From assembly GCF_046348265.1 (NCBI RefSeq), contig NZ_JAXMEO010000010.1: a stretch of DNA of 64,000 bases. One strand, written 5' to 3'. Below are positions 34,832 to 43,608 of the stretch, piece after piece. Each line of letters begins with the position of its first letter. Position 1 is the first letter of the stretch. A program made the translations under genes and the position numbers. This DNA is from Pelomonas sp937871895. GTDB lineage: Bacteria; Pseudomonadota; Gammaproteobacteria; Burkholderiales; Burkholderiaceae_C. The notes beneath the pieces are model-generated. The model was not told the DNA's origin and made no database searches. It saw nothing but the letters and a program-made list of their open reading frames with translations.

Positions 34832-35143
34832 TCAGGGGCGGGCGTCTTGAGCATCAGGCTGGGACAGTAGATCGGTCACGTGAAACACGTAGCCACGGCC
34901 ATTGCGCTGGTGGGTGAGGAATCCGGAAAACCGAGCTGGTTTGCCGACACCCAGGCCTTGCAAGGCTTTGACCAGTTCTCCCACCACCACCGCCTTGATC
35001 TCCAGAGAGACCTTGCGCGGCTGCCCGGCTTCGACGACTTCGGATTCAGCCTTGAGGCTGCAATCCAGGGCCGCGAGCCCGGCGGGGGTGTAGCGAAGCT
35101 GTCCGAGGCTTTCGATCTGCGCCGTGAGATGAAGCTGGTTCAC
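34832..35143 (-). CDS. priB: PriB primosomal protein (single-stranded DNA-binding)
   Basis: A 103-residue single OB-fold protein, MNQLHLTAQIESLGQLRYTP onward, with YTPAGLAALDCSLKAES and FSGFLTHQRNGRGYVFHVTDL. It assists PriA in replication restart. Its position between rpsF and rpsR is the standard arrangement in beta- and gamma-proteobacteria. Confidence 0.92.
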   Translation of the reverse strand: MNQLHLTAQIESLGQLRYTPAGLAALDCSLKAESEVVEAGQPRKVSLEIKAVVVGELVKALQGLGVGKPARFSGFLTHQRNGRGYVFHVTDLLSQPDAQDARP

Positions 35144-35181
35144 ACCACGGAGCGCTGCACCGCCCTGACGCCCGAAGGCGC

Positions 35182-35538
35182 TCAGGCTTCCTGGGGCTGC
35201 TTGCGAGCTTCCTCGCGCTCGACGGCCTTCATCATGACCGAGGGGGTCGTGATGGCCTTGTCCTGAGCCACGGTGAGGTGGCGCAGCACGGCGTCGTTGA
35301 AGCGGAAGCCGGTTTCAAGCTCGGCCAGGACTTCCTTGCTGCACTCGATGTTGAGGCAGATGTAGTGAGCCTTGGCAAGCTTCTGGATCTGGTAAGCCAG
35401 CTGACGGCGGCCCCAGTCTTCGACACGGTGCAACGCACCACCACCGGTGGTAACGAGGCCCTTGTAGCGCTCCAGCATGGCCGGAACCTGTTCGCTTTGA
35501 TCCGGATGGATCAGCAGAACGATTTCATAGTGACGCAT
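35182..35538 (-). CDS. rpsF: 30S ribosomal protein S6
   Basis: A 118-residue S6 beginning MRHYEIVLLIHPDQSEQV, with EDWGRRQLAYQIQKLAKAHYICLNIE. It forms a heterodimer with S18 on the 30S subunit. It is first in the operon rpsF-priB-rpsR-rplI(-dnaB), behind a sigma70 promoter about 95 bases upstream. Confidence 0.97.
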   Translation of the reverse strand: MRHYEIVLLIHPDQSEQVPAMLERYKGLVTTGGGALHRVEDWGRRQLAYQIQKLAKAHYICLNIECSKEVLAELETGFRFNDAVLRHLTVAQDKAITTPSVMMKAVEREEARKQPQEA

Positions 35539-35632
35539 GAATACTCCTCATGGATTCCAGCCCGGCGGGATTGCCTGGGCCGAGGAAGCCGCACCACGGC
35601 GTCGACTGTGGGTGCAGCAAGGGGAACCCGAG

Positions 35633-35661
35633 ATTCTAGCCGCAAGCGGCTGGAGCACCAA
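35633..35661 (-). promoter_or_regulatory. sigma70 promoter of rpsF operon
   Basis: On the minus strand TTGGTG (35656-35661), a spacer of exactly 17 bases and TAGAAT (35633-35638) form a good housekeeping promoter. It predicts a leader of roughly 90 bases before rpsF. Confidence 0.65.
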
Positions 35662-35662
35662 A

Positions 35663-37714
35663 TCAGGCCGGTGCACGCAACTTGGCGACGGCCGCCGGCT
35701 CCCGCCGGTCAGGCCAGAGCAGGCTGCCGAGCAGGATGGCCACGAAGCCCGCCGGCACGCCAAACACCCCGGCCGATTCGGCCGGAATGCCCCACCACGT
35801 CTGCGGCGGGCCGCCCAGACCGAGCAGGCTGCGCAGCGACGGGTGGCTTTGCGCCAGGTAGACGACGCAGACCGCCAGGCCGCCCAGCATGCCCAGCAGG
35901 GCCCCGGCCCGGCTGGCGCGGCGCCAGAACACGCCGCAAACCAGGGCCGGGAAGAAGATGGAACCCGCCAGCGAGAAGGCCGCCGTGACGAGTTGCAGGA
36001 TGCCGGCCGGCCGGCTCGCTGCCATCGCTGCGGCCAGCACGGCCGCAGCCAGCAGCAGCGCCTTGGACAGCGTCACGCGCCGCGTGCGCGAGGCGCCCGG
36101 GTTGACGGACTTGAAGTACACGTCGTGCGACAGCGCGCTGGAAATGGACAGCAGCAAGCCATCGGCCGTGGACAGCGCCGCCGCCAGCCCGCCAGCCGCC
36201 ACCATGCCCGACACGACGAAGGGCAGGCCGCCCAGCTCGGGCATGACCAGCATCAGCAGATCGGGATTGATGTTGATCTCACCCAGCTGGAGGCGGCCAT
36301 CGCCATTGAGGTCGGCCACGGCCAAGAGACCTGGGTCCACACGCGACCACTGGCGGATCCAGCTTGGCAACTGGTCAAACGAGGAACCCACCAAGTGGTC
36401 GAACACCTCCACCTTGAGCATCACGGCCAGCGCCGGGGCCGAGAGGTAAAGCAGGCAGATGAACACCAGGGACCAGGTCACCGACTGCCGCGCCTCGCGC
36501 ACGGAGGGCGTCGTGTAGTAACGCGTCAGGATGTGCGGCAGGCCGGCTGTGCCGACCATCAGGCACAGCACCAAGGCGATGAAGTTGCGCCGCGAATTGT
36601 CGAAGCGCTCCTGTTCGGCCGAGCTGCCTGCCGGGTCACCCGCAAAGGGCTTGGCGTGCGGCTGCATGCCGCCCAGGGGTTGGGCGCGGCGGGTCTCGGC
36701 CGCCAGCTCGCGGCGCCAGCGTTCCTCGGCCTCGACCGAGGTGCGGGGCAGGCCGGCGCGGTGCTTCTCGGCGGCCTGGATCTGGGCCAGTGGCGCATCG
36801 CTGGCCTTGAGGGCCTGCAAGCGCGCGGCGGCGGCGCTCTGTTCGGCCGACAGCGCCGCCGGCACGTCCTGCAGCTTGCGGGCCGCCTCCCGGGCCTGCT
36901 GGGCATGGATCTCCTGCACCTGCAGCTCGGCCGGGTCACGCATCAAGGCCTGCTCACGCTCGGCCACGATCTGCAGTTGCGTGCCCAGATGCAGCTGCGG
37001 CACCGGCCAGCCCGTCTGCTTGACGCTGAGCCAGATCACCGGCACCAGATAGGCCAAGATCATGATCAGGTACTGCGCGACCTGGGTCCAGGTCACGGCC
37101 CGCATGCCGCCCAGGAAGGAGCAGACCAGCACGCCCCCGAGACCCACGAAGACCCCGACCTCGAAGGTCAGGCCCGTCAGCCGCGTGGTGATCAGGCCCA
37201 CGCCATAGATCTGCGCGACCAGGTAGATGAAGGACACCAGGATCACCGCTGCGGCCGACATCAGGCGCAGGGTCGGGCTGTCAAAGCGTTCGGCCATGAA
37301 GTCGGCCACCGTGAACTGCCCGACGCGGCGCAGATAGGGCGCCAGCAGCAGTGCCACCAGGCAAAAGCCGCCGGTCCAGCCGATCACATAGGCCAGGCCA
37401 TCGAAGCCGGACACATAGAGCGTGCCTGCGAGGCCGATGAACGAGGCCGCGCTCATCCAGTCGGCCCCAGCCGCCATGCCATTGAAGAGCGCCGGCACAC
37501 GCCGCCCGGCCACGAAGTACTCGACCGGATCGGTCGTGCGGCACATCAGGCCGATGACGGCGTAGACCAGCACCGTGGTGCCGAGGAAGGTGTAGCCGAT
37601 CCAGGGCTTGGGCAGCCCGAAGCGCTCCGCCACGCCCAGCACCAGCACCAGGGCGACGAAGCTGAGCGTGAAGAGCGCGTAGTTGCGGGTGAGGCGGAGC
37701 AGCACGGGCGGCAT
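35663..37714 (-). CDS. Sodium:solute symporter, VC_2705 subfamily, with EF-hand-like loop
   Basis: A 683-residue inner-membrane protein of the SSS family (ActP/PutP relatives). It has about 12-13 helices, including GAGADWMSAASFIGLAGTL-type and GGMRAVTWTQVAQY segments typical for the sodium-binding core. Two insertions are notable. Roughly residues 245-385 form a long charged, glutamine/alanine-rich, probably coiled-coil loop. Residues 468-479 read DLNGDGRLQLGE, a canonical calcium-binding EF-hand loop. Substrate is likely a short carboxylate, by family. It lies between rpsF and ppsA; no small DUF4212-type partner gene is next to it. The start at 37714 lacks a clear ribosome-binding site. Confidence 0.85.
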   Translation of the reverse strand: MPPVLLRLTRNYALFTLSFVALVLVLGVAERFGLPKPWIGYTFLGTTVLVYAVIGLMCRTTDPVEYFVAGRRVPALFNGMAAGADWMSAASFIGLAGTLYVSGFDGLAYVIGWTGGFCLVALLLAPYLRRVGQFTVADFMAERFDSPTLRLMSAAAVILVSFIYLVAQIYGVGLITTRLTGLTFEVGVFVGLGGVLVCSFLGGMRAVTWTQVAQYLIMILAYLVPVIWLSVKQTGWPVPQLHLGTQLQIVAEREQALMRDPAELQVQEIHAQQAREAARKLQDVPAALSAEQSAAAARLQALKASDAPLAQIQAAEKHRAGLPRTSVEAEERWRRELAAETRRAQPLGGMQPHAKPFAGDPAGSSAEQERFDNSRRNFIALVLCLMVGTAGLPHILTRYYTTPSVREARQSVTWSLVFICLLYLSAPALAVMLKVEVFDHLVGSSFDQLPSWIRQWSRVDPGLLAVADLNGDGRLQLGEININPDLLMLVMPELGGLPFVVSGMVAAGGLAAALSTADGLLLSISSALSHDVYFKSVNPGASRTRRVTLSKALLLAAAVLAAAMAASRPAGILQLVTAAFSLAGSIFFPALVCGVFWRRASRAGALLGMLGGLAVCVVYLAQSHPSLRSLLGLGGPPQTWWGIPAESAGVFGVPAGFVAILLGSLLWPDRREPAAVAKLRAPA

Positions 37715-37780
37715 CTTGCCCGGATCACCCCGCGCCGGTCAGAGCGACAACCCGGGGCCCGGGCCGTCGGACTTTGGCCT

Positions 37781-40198
37781 TCAACGGGCCAGCGCCGAGA
37801 GTCGCTGCCAGGTGTCGATCACCGTGTCCGGGTTGAGCGAGATGGACACGATGCCCTCCTGGGCCAGCCAGTCGGCAAAGTCGGGGTGGTCGCTCGGGCC
37901 CTGGCCGCAAATGCCGATGTACTTGCCCACCGCCCGGCAGGCGCGGATGGCGCGCGAGATCATGGCCTTGACGGCCGGGTCGCGTTCATCGAAGTCACCG
38001 GCCAACTGCTCCAGGCCCGAGTCACGGTCCAGGCCCAGGGTGAGCTGGGTCAGATCGTTGGAGCCGATGCTCATGCCATCGAAGTGCTCCAGGAACTGCT
38101 CGGCCAGGATGGCATTGCTCGGCACCTCGCACATCATGATCACGCGCAGGCCGTCAGCTCCGCCCGCCGCACCTCGCTTGAGGCCGCGCTCGGCCAGCAT
38201 GGCGAGCACGCGCTCAGCCTGCCGCACGGTGCGCACGAAGGGCACCATGATCTCGATATTGGTCAGCCCCATCTCGTTGCGGACGCGCTTCAAGGCCTCG
38301 CATTCCATCGCAAAGGCGTCGGAGAAGTCGCCGCTGATGTAGCGACTGGCGCCCCGGAAGCCCAGCATGGGGTTCTCTTCATCGGGCTCGTAGCGCGTGC
38401 CGCCAATCAGCTTGCGGTACTCGTTGGACTTGAAGTCCGACAAGCGCACGATGACCGGGCGCGGGTAGAAGGCCGCCGCAATGGTGGCGATGCCCTCGGC
38501 CAGCTTGTCCACGTAGAAGGCGCGCGGCGAGGCATGCCCGCGCGCCACCGACTCCACGGCCTTCTTCAGGTCAGCGTCGATGTTCGGATAGTCGAGGATG
38601 GCCTTGGGGTGAACGCCGATGTTGTTGTTGATGATGAACTCAAGCCGCGCCAGGCCCACGCCGCTGGAGGGCATCTGTGCGAAGTTGAAGGCCAGCTGCG
38701 GGTTGCCCACGTTCATCATGATCTTGATGGGGCAGTAAGGCAGTTCGCCGCTGTGCACCTCGGTGATCTCGGTCTCCAGCAGGCCGTCATAGATGTGCCC
38801 GGTGTCGCCCTCGGAGCAGGCCACGGTGACGAGTTGGCCGTCCTTGAGGCGCTCGGTCGCGTCGCCGCAGCCCACCACGGCCGGGATGCCCAGCTCCCGG
38901 GCAATGATGGCCGCGTGGCAGGTGCGCCCGCCTCGGTTGGTGACGATGGCGCTGGCGCGCTTCATCACGGGCTCCCAGTTGGGGTCGGTCATGTCCGTCA
39001 CCAGGACATCGCCGGGCTGCACGCGCTCCATCTCGGCAGCGGTCTCCACGAGGCGCACGGGGCCCGTACCGATCTTCTGGCCGATAGCGCGCCCCTCGGC
39101 CAGCACCGCGCTGTGGGCCTTGAGCTTGTAGTGCTGCTCGACCTGCCCGGCCGCCTGGCTCTTCACGGTCTCAGGGCGGGCTTGCAGGATGTAGAGCTTG
39201 CCGTCTTCACCGTCGCGGCCCCATTCGATGTCCATGGGCCGGCCGTAGTGCTCCTCGATGATGAGGGCGAAGCGCGCCAGCTCGGTCACGTCGGCATCAT
39301 TCAGCGAGTAGCGGTTGCGCTGCTCGGGCACGGTGTCCACGGTCTTGACGAGGCGACCGCTGGCGGCCTTCTCCTCAGGCGAGGCGAACTCCATGCGAAT
39401 CAGCTTGGAGCCGAGGTTGCGCCGAATGATGGCGAGCTTGTTCTGCTTCAGGGCCGGCTTGAACACGTAGAACTCATCGGGGTTCACTGCGCCCTGCACC
39501 ACCGTCTCCCCAAGGCCGTAGCTGGATGTGATGAAGACCACGTCGGGGAAGCCACTCTCGGTGTCGAGCGTGAACATCACGCCCGAGCTGCCAAGGTCAG
39601 AGCGCACCATGCGCTGCACGCCGGCCGAGAGTGCCACTTCAGCGTGGGCAAAGCCCTTGTGCACGCGGTAGCTGATGGCTCGGTCGTTGTAGAGCGAAGC
39701 AAACACCTCGCGCATCTTGTGCAGCACCTCGTCGATGCCATGCACGTTCAGGAAGGTCTCCTGCTGGCCGGCAAAGGAGGCGTCCGGCAAGTCTTCGGCC
39801 GTGGCCGAGGAGCGCACGGCAAAGCTGGCGTTCGGGTGGTCCGCCGTCAGCTGGGCATAGGACGCGCGCACGGCGGCTTCGAGGTCGGCCGGGAAGGGCT
39901 GGGCCTCCACCCAGCCGCGAATCTCGGCCCCCGCCTCGGCCAGTGCGCGCACATCGTCCACATTGAGCGCAGCCAAGCGCGCTGCAATGCGGGCGTCCAG
40001 GCCCTGGTGCTTGAGGAACTCGCGGAAGGCATGCGCCGTGGTCGCAAAGCCACCGGGGACGCGGACCCCCGATGCAGCGAGCTGCGAGATCATTTCGCCG
40101 AGGCTGGCGTTCTTGCCGCCAACGACCTCGACATCGGTCATTCTCAGGTTCTCAAACGGAACGACCAGGGCGGTCGCCTCATAGCGGGTTGCAGACAT
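37781..40198 (-). CDS. ppsA: Phosphoenolpyruvate synthase
   Basis: An 805-residue enzyme converting pyruvate and ATP to PEP, AMP and phosphate for gluconeogenesis. The N-terminal ATP-grasp region begins VVPFENLRMTDVEVVGGKNASLGEM. The phosphohistidine motif is GGRTCHAAIIARELGIPAVVG, and the C-terminal PEP-binding barrel has GSNDLTQLTLGLDRDSG. A GGAG lies ahead of the ATG at 40198. It is divergent from ppsR, whose product switches this enzyme on and off, across a 217-base shared promoter region in which no confident site was found. Confidence 0.97.
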   Translation of the reverse strand: MSATRYEATALVVPFENLRMTDVEVVGGKNASLGEMISQLAASGVRVPGGFATTAHAFREFLKHQGLDARIAARLAALNVDDVRALAEAGAEIRGWVEAQPFPADLEAAVRASYAQLTADHPNASFAVRSSATAEDLPDASFAGQQETFLNVHGIDEVLHKMREVFASLYNDRAISYRVHKGFAHAEVALSAGVQRMVRSDLGSSGVMFTLDTESGFPDVVFITSSYGLGETVVQGAVNPDEFYVFKPALKQNKLAIIRRNLGSKLIRMEFASPEEKAASGRLVKTVDTVPEQRNRYSLNDADVTELARFALIIEEHYGRPMDIEWGRDGEDGKLYILQARPETVKSQAAGQVEQHYKLKAHSAVLAEGRAIGQKIGTGPVRLVETAAEMERVQPGDVLVTDMTDPNWEPVMKRASAIVTNRGGRTCHAAIIARELGIPAVVGCGDATERLKDGQLVTVACSEGDTGHIYDGLLETEITEVHSGELPYCPIKIMMNVGNPQLAFNFAQMPSSGVGLARLEFIINNNIGVHPKAILDYPNIDADLKKAVESVARGHASPRAFYVDKLAEGIATIAAAFYPRPVIVRLSDFKSNEYRKLIGGTRYEPDEENPMLGFRGASRYISGDFSDAFAMECEALKRVRNEMGLTNIEIMVPFVRTVRQAERVLAMLAERGLKRGAAGGADGLRVIMMCEVPSNAILAEQFLEHFDGMSIGSNDLTQLTLGLDRDSGLEQLAGDFDERDPAVKAMISRAIRACRAVGKYIGICGQGPSDHPDFADWLAQEGIVSISLNPDTVIDTWQRLSALAR

Positions 40199-40415
40199 GG
40201 GAAAACTCCAGGAGGTAAAAAACTGGGGGCCTTCGCCATTGCTGCCGCCGCGTCAGGCATGAAACCTGACGAAATCGCACCACTTGATGTGTTTTGGAGT
40301 CGGGTGGACGGGCGCATTGCAATCAAAAGCTGTTGTGGCGATTGTAGGAGTCGCGCCCAGCTGCCATGCTTACAAAAACATGGTTTGAGCCCCTGCACAC
40401 TGGGGGCACCCCTCT

Positions 40416-41237
40416 ATGACACAACGCACGGTCTTCTTCGTCTCCGACGGCACCGGCATCACGGCCGAAACCTTCGGTAACTCCATCTTGGCCCAGTTCC
40501 CGTTCAAGCCTCGGCATGTGCGGCGCCCCTTCATCGACAGCATCGAGAAGGCACTGCAAGTGGCCGAGGAAATCAACGCCACCGGCGAGAGGGAGGGCCA
40601 GCGGCCCATCGCCTTTGCCACGCTCGTCAACGCCGAGGTGCTGGACGTCTTCAAACGCCACTGCCAGGCCCGGGTGCTGGACATGATCTCCAGCTTCATC
40701 GAACCGCTGGAAGATGAATTCGGCGTCACCTCCAACCACCGCGTTGGGCGCTTCTCCAACGTCACGCAGAGCCGTGAGTACCACGACCGCATCGAGGCCA
40801 TCAACTTTGCGCTGGCGCATGACGATGGCCAATCCGCCAAGCATCTGGCCGAGGCCGACGTGATCCTGCTTGGCGTCTCGCGCTCGGGCAAGACGCCCAC
40901 CTCGCTCTACCTGGCCATGCAGCACGGCATCAAGGCCGCCAACTACCCGCTGATCCCGGAAGACTTCGAGCGCCGCAAGCTGCCCACCGCTCTCGTGCCC
41001 CTGAAGCGCAAATGCTTCGGCCTCACCATCGACCCCGAGCGCCTCGCGTCCATCCGCAACGAGCGCCGGCCCGGCAGCAAGTACGCCGAGTTGCTCAATT
41101 GCCGCTACGAGGTCAACGAGGCCGAGGCCATGATGAAGCGCGAAGGCATCGCGTGGCTGTCCAGCACGCACAAGTCCATCGAAGAGATCGCGACGACAAT
41201 CCTGAGCGATATCCGGCCGGACCGTCTCATCTATTGA
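40416..41237 (+). CDS. ppsR: PEP synthase regulatory kinase/phosphorylase
   Basis: A 273-residue bifunctional regulator (YdiA/DUF299 family). It begins RTVFFVSDGTGITAETFGNS and carries the P-loop GVSRSGKTPTSLYLAMQHGIKAANYPL. It inactivates PEP synthase by ADP-dependent threonine phosphorylation and reactivates it by phosphate-dependent dephosphorylation, judged from characterised homologues. Its divergent position next to ppsA is the standard arrangement. The EamA transporter gene begins 26 bases after its stop. Confidence 0.95.
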   Translation: MTQRTVFFVSDGTGITAETFGNSILAQFPFKPRHVRRPFIDSIEKALQVAEEINATGEREGQRPIAFATLVNAEVLDVFKRHCQARVLDMISSFIEPLEDEFGVTSNHRVGRFSNVTQSREYHDRIEAINFALAHDDGQSAKHLAEADVILLGVSRSGKTPTSLYLAMQHGIKAANYPLIPEDFERRKLPTALVPLKRKCFGLTIDPERLASIRNERRPGSKYAELLNCRYEVNEAEAMMKREGIAWLSSTHKSIEEIATTILSDIRPDRLIY

Positions 41238-41263
41238 ATGAGGGCCGGCGCTGACCCGCTCTC

Positions 41264-42145
41264 ATGCCCCTTCACGCCCTCGCCTGCGTCCTCGTCGCCG
41301 CCCTCCTCCACGCCATCTGGAACCTCGCCGCCAAAAAGGCCCAAGGCGGCGCGCACTTCACCCTCGCTTCAGCCCTCGGCGTCAGCCTCGTCTGGCTGCC
41401 CGTCGCGGCCTGGGCCGCCGTGGACGACCTGCCGCACTGGACGGCTACCACCTGGGCCGTGGTCTTTGCCAGCGCCATCGTCCACCTCGGCTACTTCAAC
41501 TGCCTGATGGCGGGCTACCGCGCGGCGGACCTCACCATCGTCTACCCCGTCGCTCGCGGCAGCGCGCCGCTGCTGTCGGCCCTGTGCGCCGTGGCCTTCT
41601 TCGGCGAGCATCTCGGCTGGCTCGGCAGCGTGGGCCTCGCGGGCGTGGTGGCTGGCATCGTGCTGATGACGGCGGGCCCGCAGTTCGGCAAGCCGCACGA
41701 CCCCGAGGCGACCGTGGCACGGCGCCGCCGCGCGGGCGTCTGGTGGGGCCTGGCCACCGGCTCGCTGATCGCCGGTTACTCCGTGATCGACGCCTACGCC
41801 GTCAAGGTGCTGCTCGTCTCGCCCCTGCTGCTCGACTACTTCGGCAATGTGCTGCGCGCCCCGCTGATGCTGCCCACCGCGCTGCGCGACGCGCGCGGCT
41901 TCTGGCCCGAAGTGAAGCGCACCTGGAAGGCCGTGCTCACCATCTCCACCCTCGGCCCCATCGCCTACATGCTGGTGCTCTACGCCATGCGCGAGGCGCC
42001 GCTCTCGCGCGTGGCCCCAGCCCGCGAGCTGTCGATGCTGTTCGCCGCTCTGCTGGGCGGCCAATTGCTCGGCGAGGGCGAGCGCGGTTGGCGGATCGGG
42101 GGCGCCGCGTTGATTGCGACGGGGGTGATTGGTCTAGCGCTGTAG
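41264..42145 (+). CDS. EamA/DMT-family transporter
   Basis: A 293-residue inner-membrane protein with ten predicted helices in two EamA repeats. It begins HALACVLVAALLHAIWNLAAKKA and contains YPVARGSAPLLSAL and a C-terminal VAPARELSMLFAALLGGQLLGEGERGWR. Drug/metabolite-type exporters move amino acids, nucleotides or drugs; the substrate is unknown. It is possibly co-transcribed with ppsR. The 3' end overlaps the convergent glgA by 12 bases. Confidence 0.85.
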   Translation: MPLHALACVLVAALLHAIWNLAAKKAQGGAHFTLASALGVSLVWLPVAAWAAVDDLPHWTATTWAVVFASAIVHLGYFNCLMAGYRAADLTIVYPVARGSAPLLSALCAVAFFGEHLGWLGSVGLAGVVAGIVLMTAGPQFGKPHDPEATVARRRRAGVWWGLATGSLIAGYSVIDAYAVKVLLVSPLLLDYFGNVLRAPLMLPTALRDARGFWPEVKRTWKAVLTISTLGPIAYMLVLYAMREAPLSRVAPARELSMLFAALLGGQLLGEGERGWRIGGAALIATGVIGLAL

Positions 42146-43594
42146 GCCCTGGTAGACCTCGATGTAGCGCTTCGCTGCGTCATCCCACCCGAAGCGCTGA
42201 CGCATACCGGTGTCGCGCACGGCCGCCCAGGCTTCGGGTTGCTGCCAGAGCGCAAAGGCGCGGCGCAGGGCGCGGCGGTAGGCGTCGGTGTGGAAGCCGT
42301 CGAAGACGAAGCCGGTGGCGTGGCGGCTGGCCATGTCTTCGAGGGTGCAGTCGACCACGGTGTCGGCAAGGCCGCCGACGCGGTGGACCAGGGGCAGCGC
42401 GCCGTAGGCGAGGCCGTAGAGCTGCGTGAGGCCGCAGGGCTCGAAGCGACTGGGAACGAGAACGATGTCGGCGCCGGCAAAGATGCGGTGCGCCAGGCGC
42501 TCGTCCATGCCGGTGCGGTGGGCGACCTGCAGCGGGTGGCGGGCGGCGGCGTGGTTGAAGGCGGCGTCGAGCCGCGCATCACCGGCGCCGAGCACGATGA
42601 GCTGGCCACCGCCGTCAAGCAGGTCTTGCAGCGCATCGACGACGAGGGGCAGGCCCTTCTGTTCGGTCAGGCGGCTGACGATGGCGAAGAGCGGCGCCGT
42701 CGGGTCCTGGGCCAGGCCATGCGTCTTTTGCAGCGCAGCCTTGCAAGCGGCCTTGCCCTCGGGGCGATCGGCGTCGTAGGTCTTGGCGAGGTAGCCGTCT
42801 GTTGCCGGGTTCCACACGGAGCCATCAACGCCGTTGAGGATGCCGTGCAGCTGGGCGGAGCGACTGCGCAGCAGGCCATCGAGCCCGCAGCCTTGTTCGG
42901 CGCCCTGGATCTCGTGGGCGTAGGTGGGGCTGACGGTGGTGATGGCATCGGCGAACTGCAGGCCGGCCTTCATGAAGCTCACCTGGCCGTAGAACTCGAC
43001 GCCCTCGACGGCCCAGAAGTGCGGCGGCAGGCCGAGTTCATTGAATGCGCCGGCGCCGAAGGTGCCCTGGTAAGCCAGGTTGTGGATGGTGAAGACGCTG
43101 CGCGCTTGCGTGCGGCGGCGCTGGCGGCTGGCGGCCACTTGCGCGCAGGCGAGGCCCGCGTGCCAGTCGTGCGCATGGACGACGTCAGGCCGCCAGTCGG
43201 GGTCCAGGCCCTCAGCCAGGCGCGCGGCGGCAAGCCCGAGCAGCGCGAAGCGGCGGTGGTTGTCGGCGTAGGGGATGTGGCCTTCGTCGTGATACGGATT
43301 GCCGGGCCGGTCATAGAGCTCGGGCGCCTCGATCACATAGGCCGGGATGCCGTCGAAGCCCGGCAGGCTGCCCCGCAGCAGAGCGGCACGACCTTCGCCC
43401 CAGGGGTAGCCGAGTGGGGCCACGAGAGTCTCGTGGCGCAAGGCGTGGCGGATGGCAGGGAAACCGGGCAGCAGAAGACGCAACGATGCGCCCTGGGCTT
43501 GCAGAGCAGCCGGCAGCGCACCGGCCACGTCGGCGAGGCCGCCGGTCTTGAGCAGCGGAAACAGCTCCGCCGTGACTTGCAGAACTTGAGTCAC
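42134..43594 (-). CDS. glgA: Glycogen synthase (ADP-glucose)
   Basis: A 486-residue GT5 glycosyltransferase. The N-terminal ADP-glucose site is ELFPLLKTGGLADVAGALP, and the C-terminal GT-B motif is VPSRFEPCGLTQLYGLAYGALPLVHRVGGLADTV. It extends alpha-1,4-glucan chains. It follows glgC by 14 bases and forms the glgC-glgA operon. Length is normal for the family. Confidence 0.95.
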   Translation of the reverse strand: MTQVLQVTAELFPLLKTGGLADVAGALPAALQAQGASLRLLLPGFPAIRHALRHETLVAPLGYPWGEGRAALLRGSLPGFDGIPAYVIEAPELYDRPGNPYHDEGHIPYADNHRRFALLGLAAARLAEGLDPDWRPDVVHAHDWHAGLACAQVAASRQRRRTQARSVFTIHNLAYQGTFGAGAFNELGLPPHFWAVEGVEFYGQVSFMKAGLQFADAITTVSPTYAHEIQGAEQGCGLDGLLRSRSAQLHGILNGVDGSVWNPATDGYLAKTYDADRPEGKAACKAALQKTHGLAQDPTAPLFAIVSRLTEQKGLPLVVDALQDLLDGGGQLIVLGAGDARLDAAFNHAAARHPLQVAHRTGMDERLAHRIFAGADIVLVPSRFEPCGLTQLYGLAYGALPLVHRVGGLADTVVDCTLEDMASRHATGFVFDGFHTDAYRRALRRAFALWQQPEAWAAVRDTGMRQRFGWDDAAKRYIEVYQGLQR

Positions 43595-43608
43595 AGGATG
43601 GGCAGGAA

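Noticed and set aside
35537..40480. Open frame of 1647 codons on the plus strand across the symporter and ppsA genes
   Set aside because: It is antisense to two well-recognised proteins and has no family features; long antisense frames arise from the GC-rich third-position bias.
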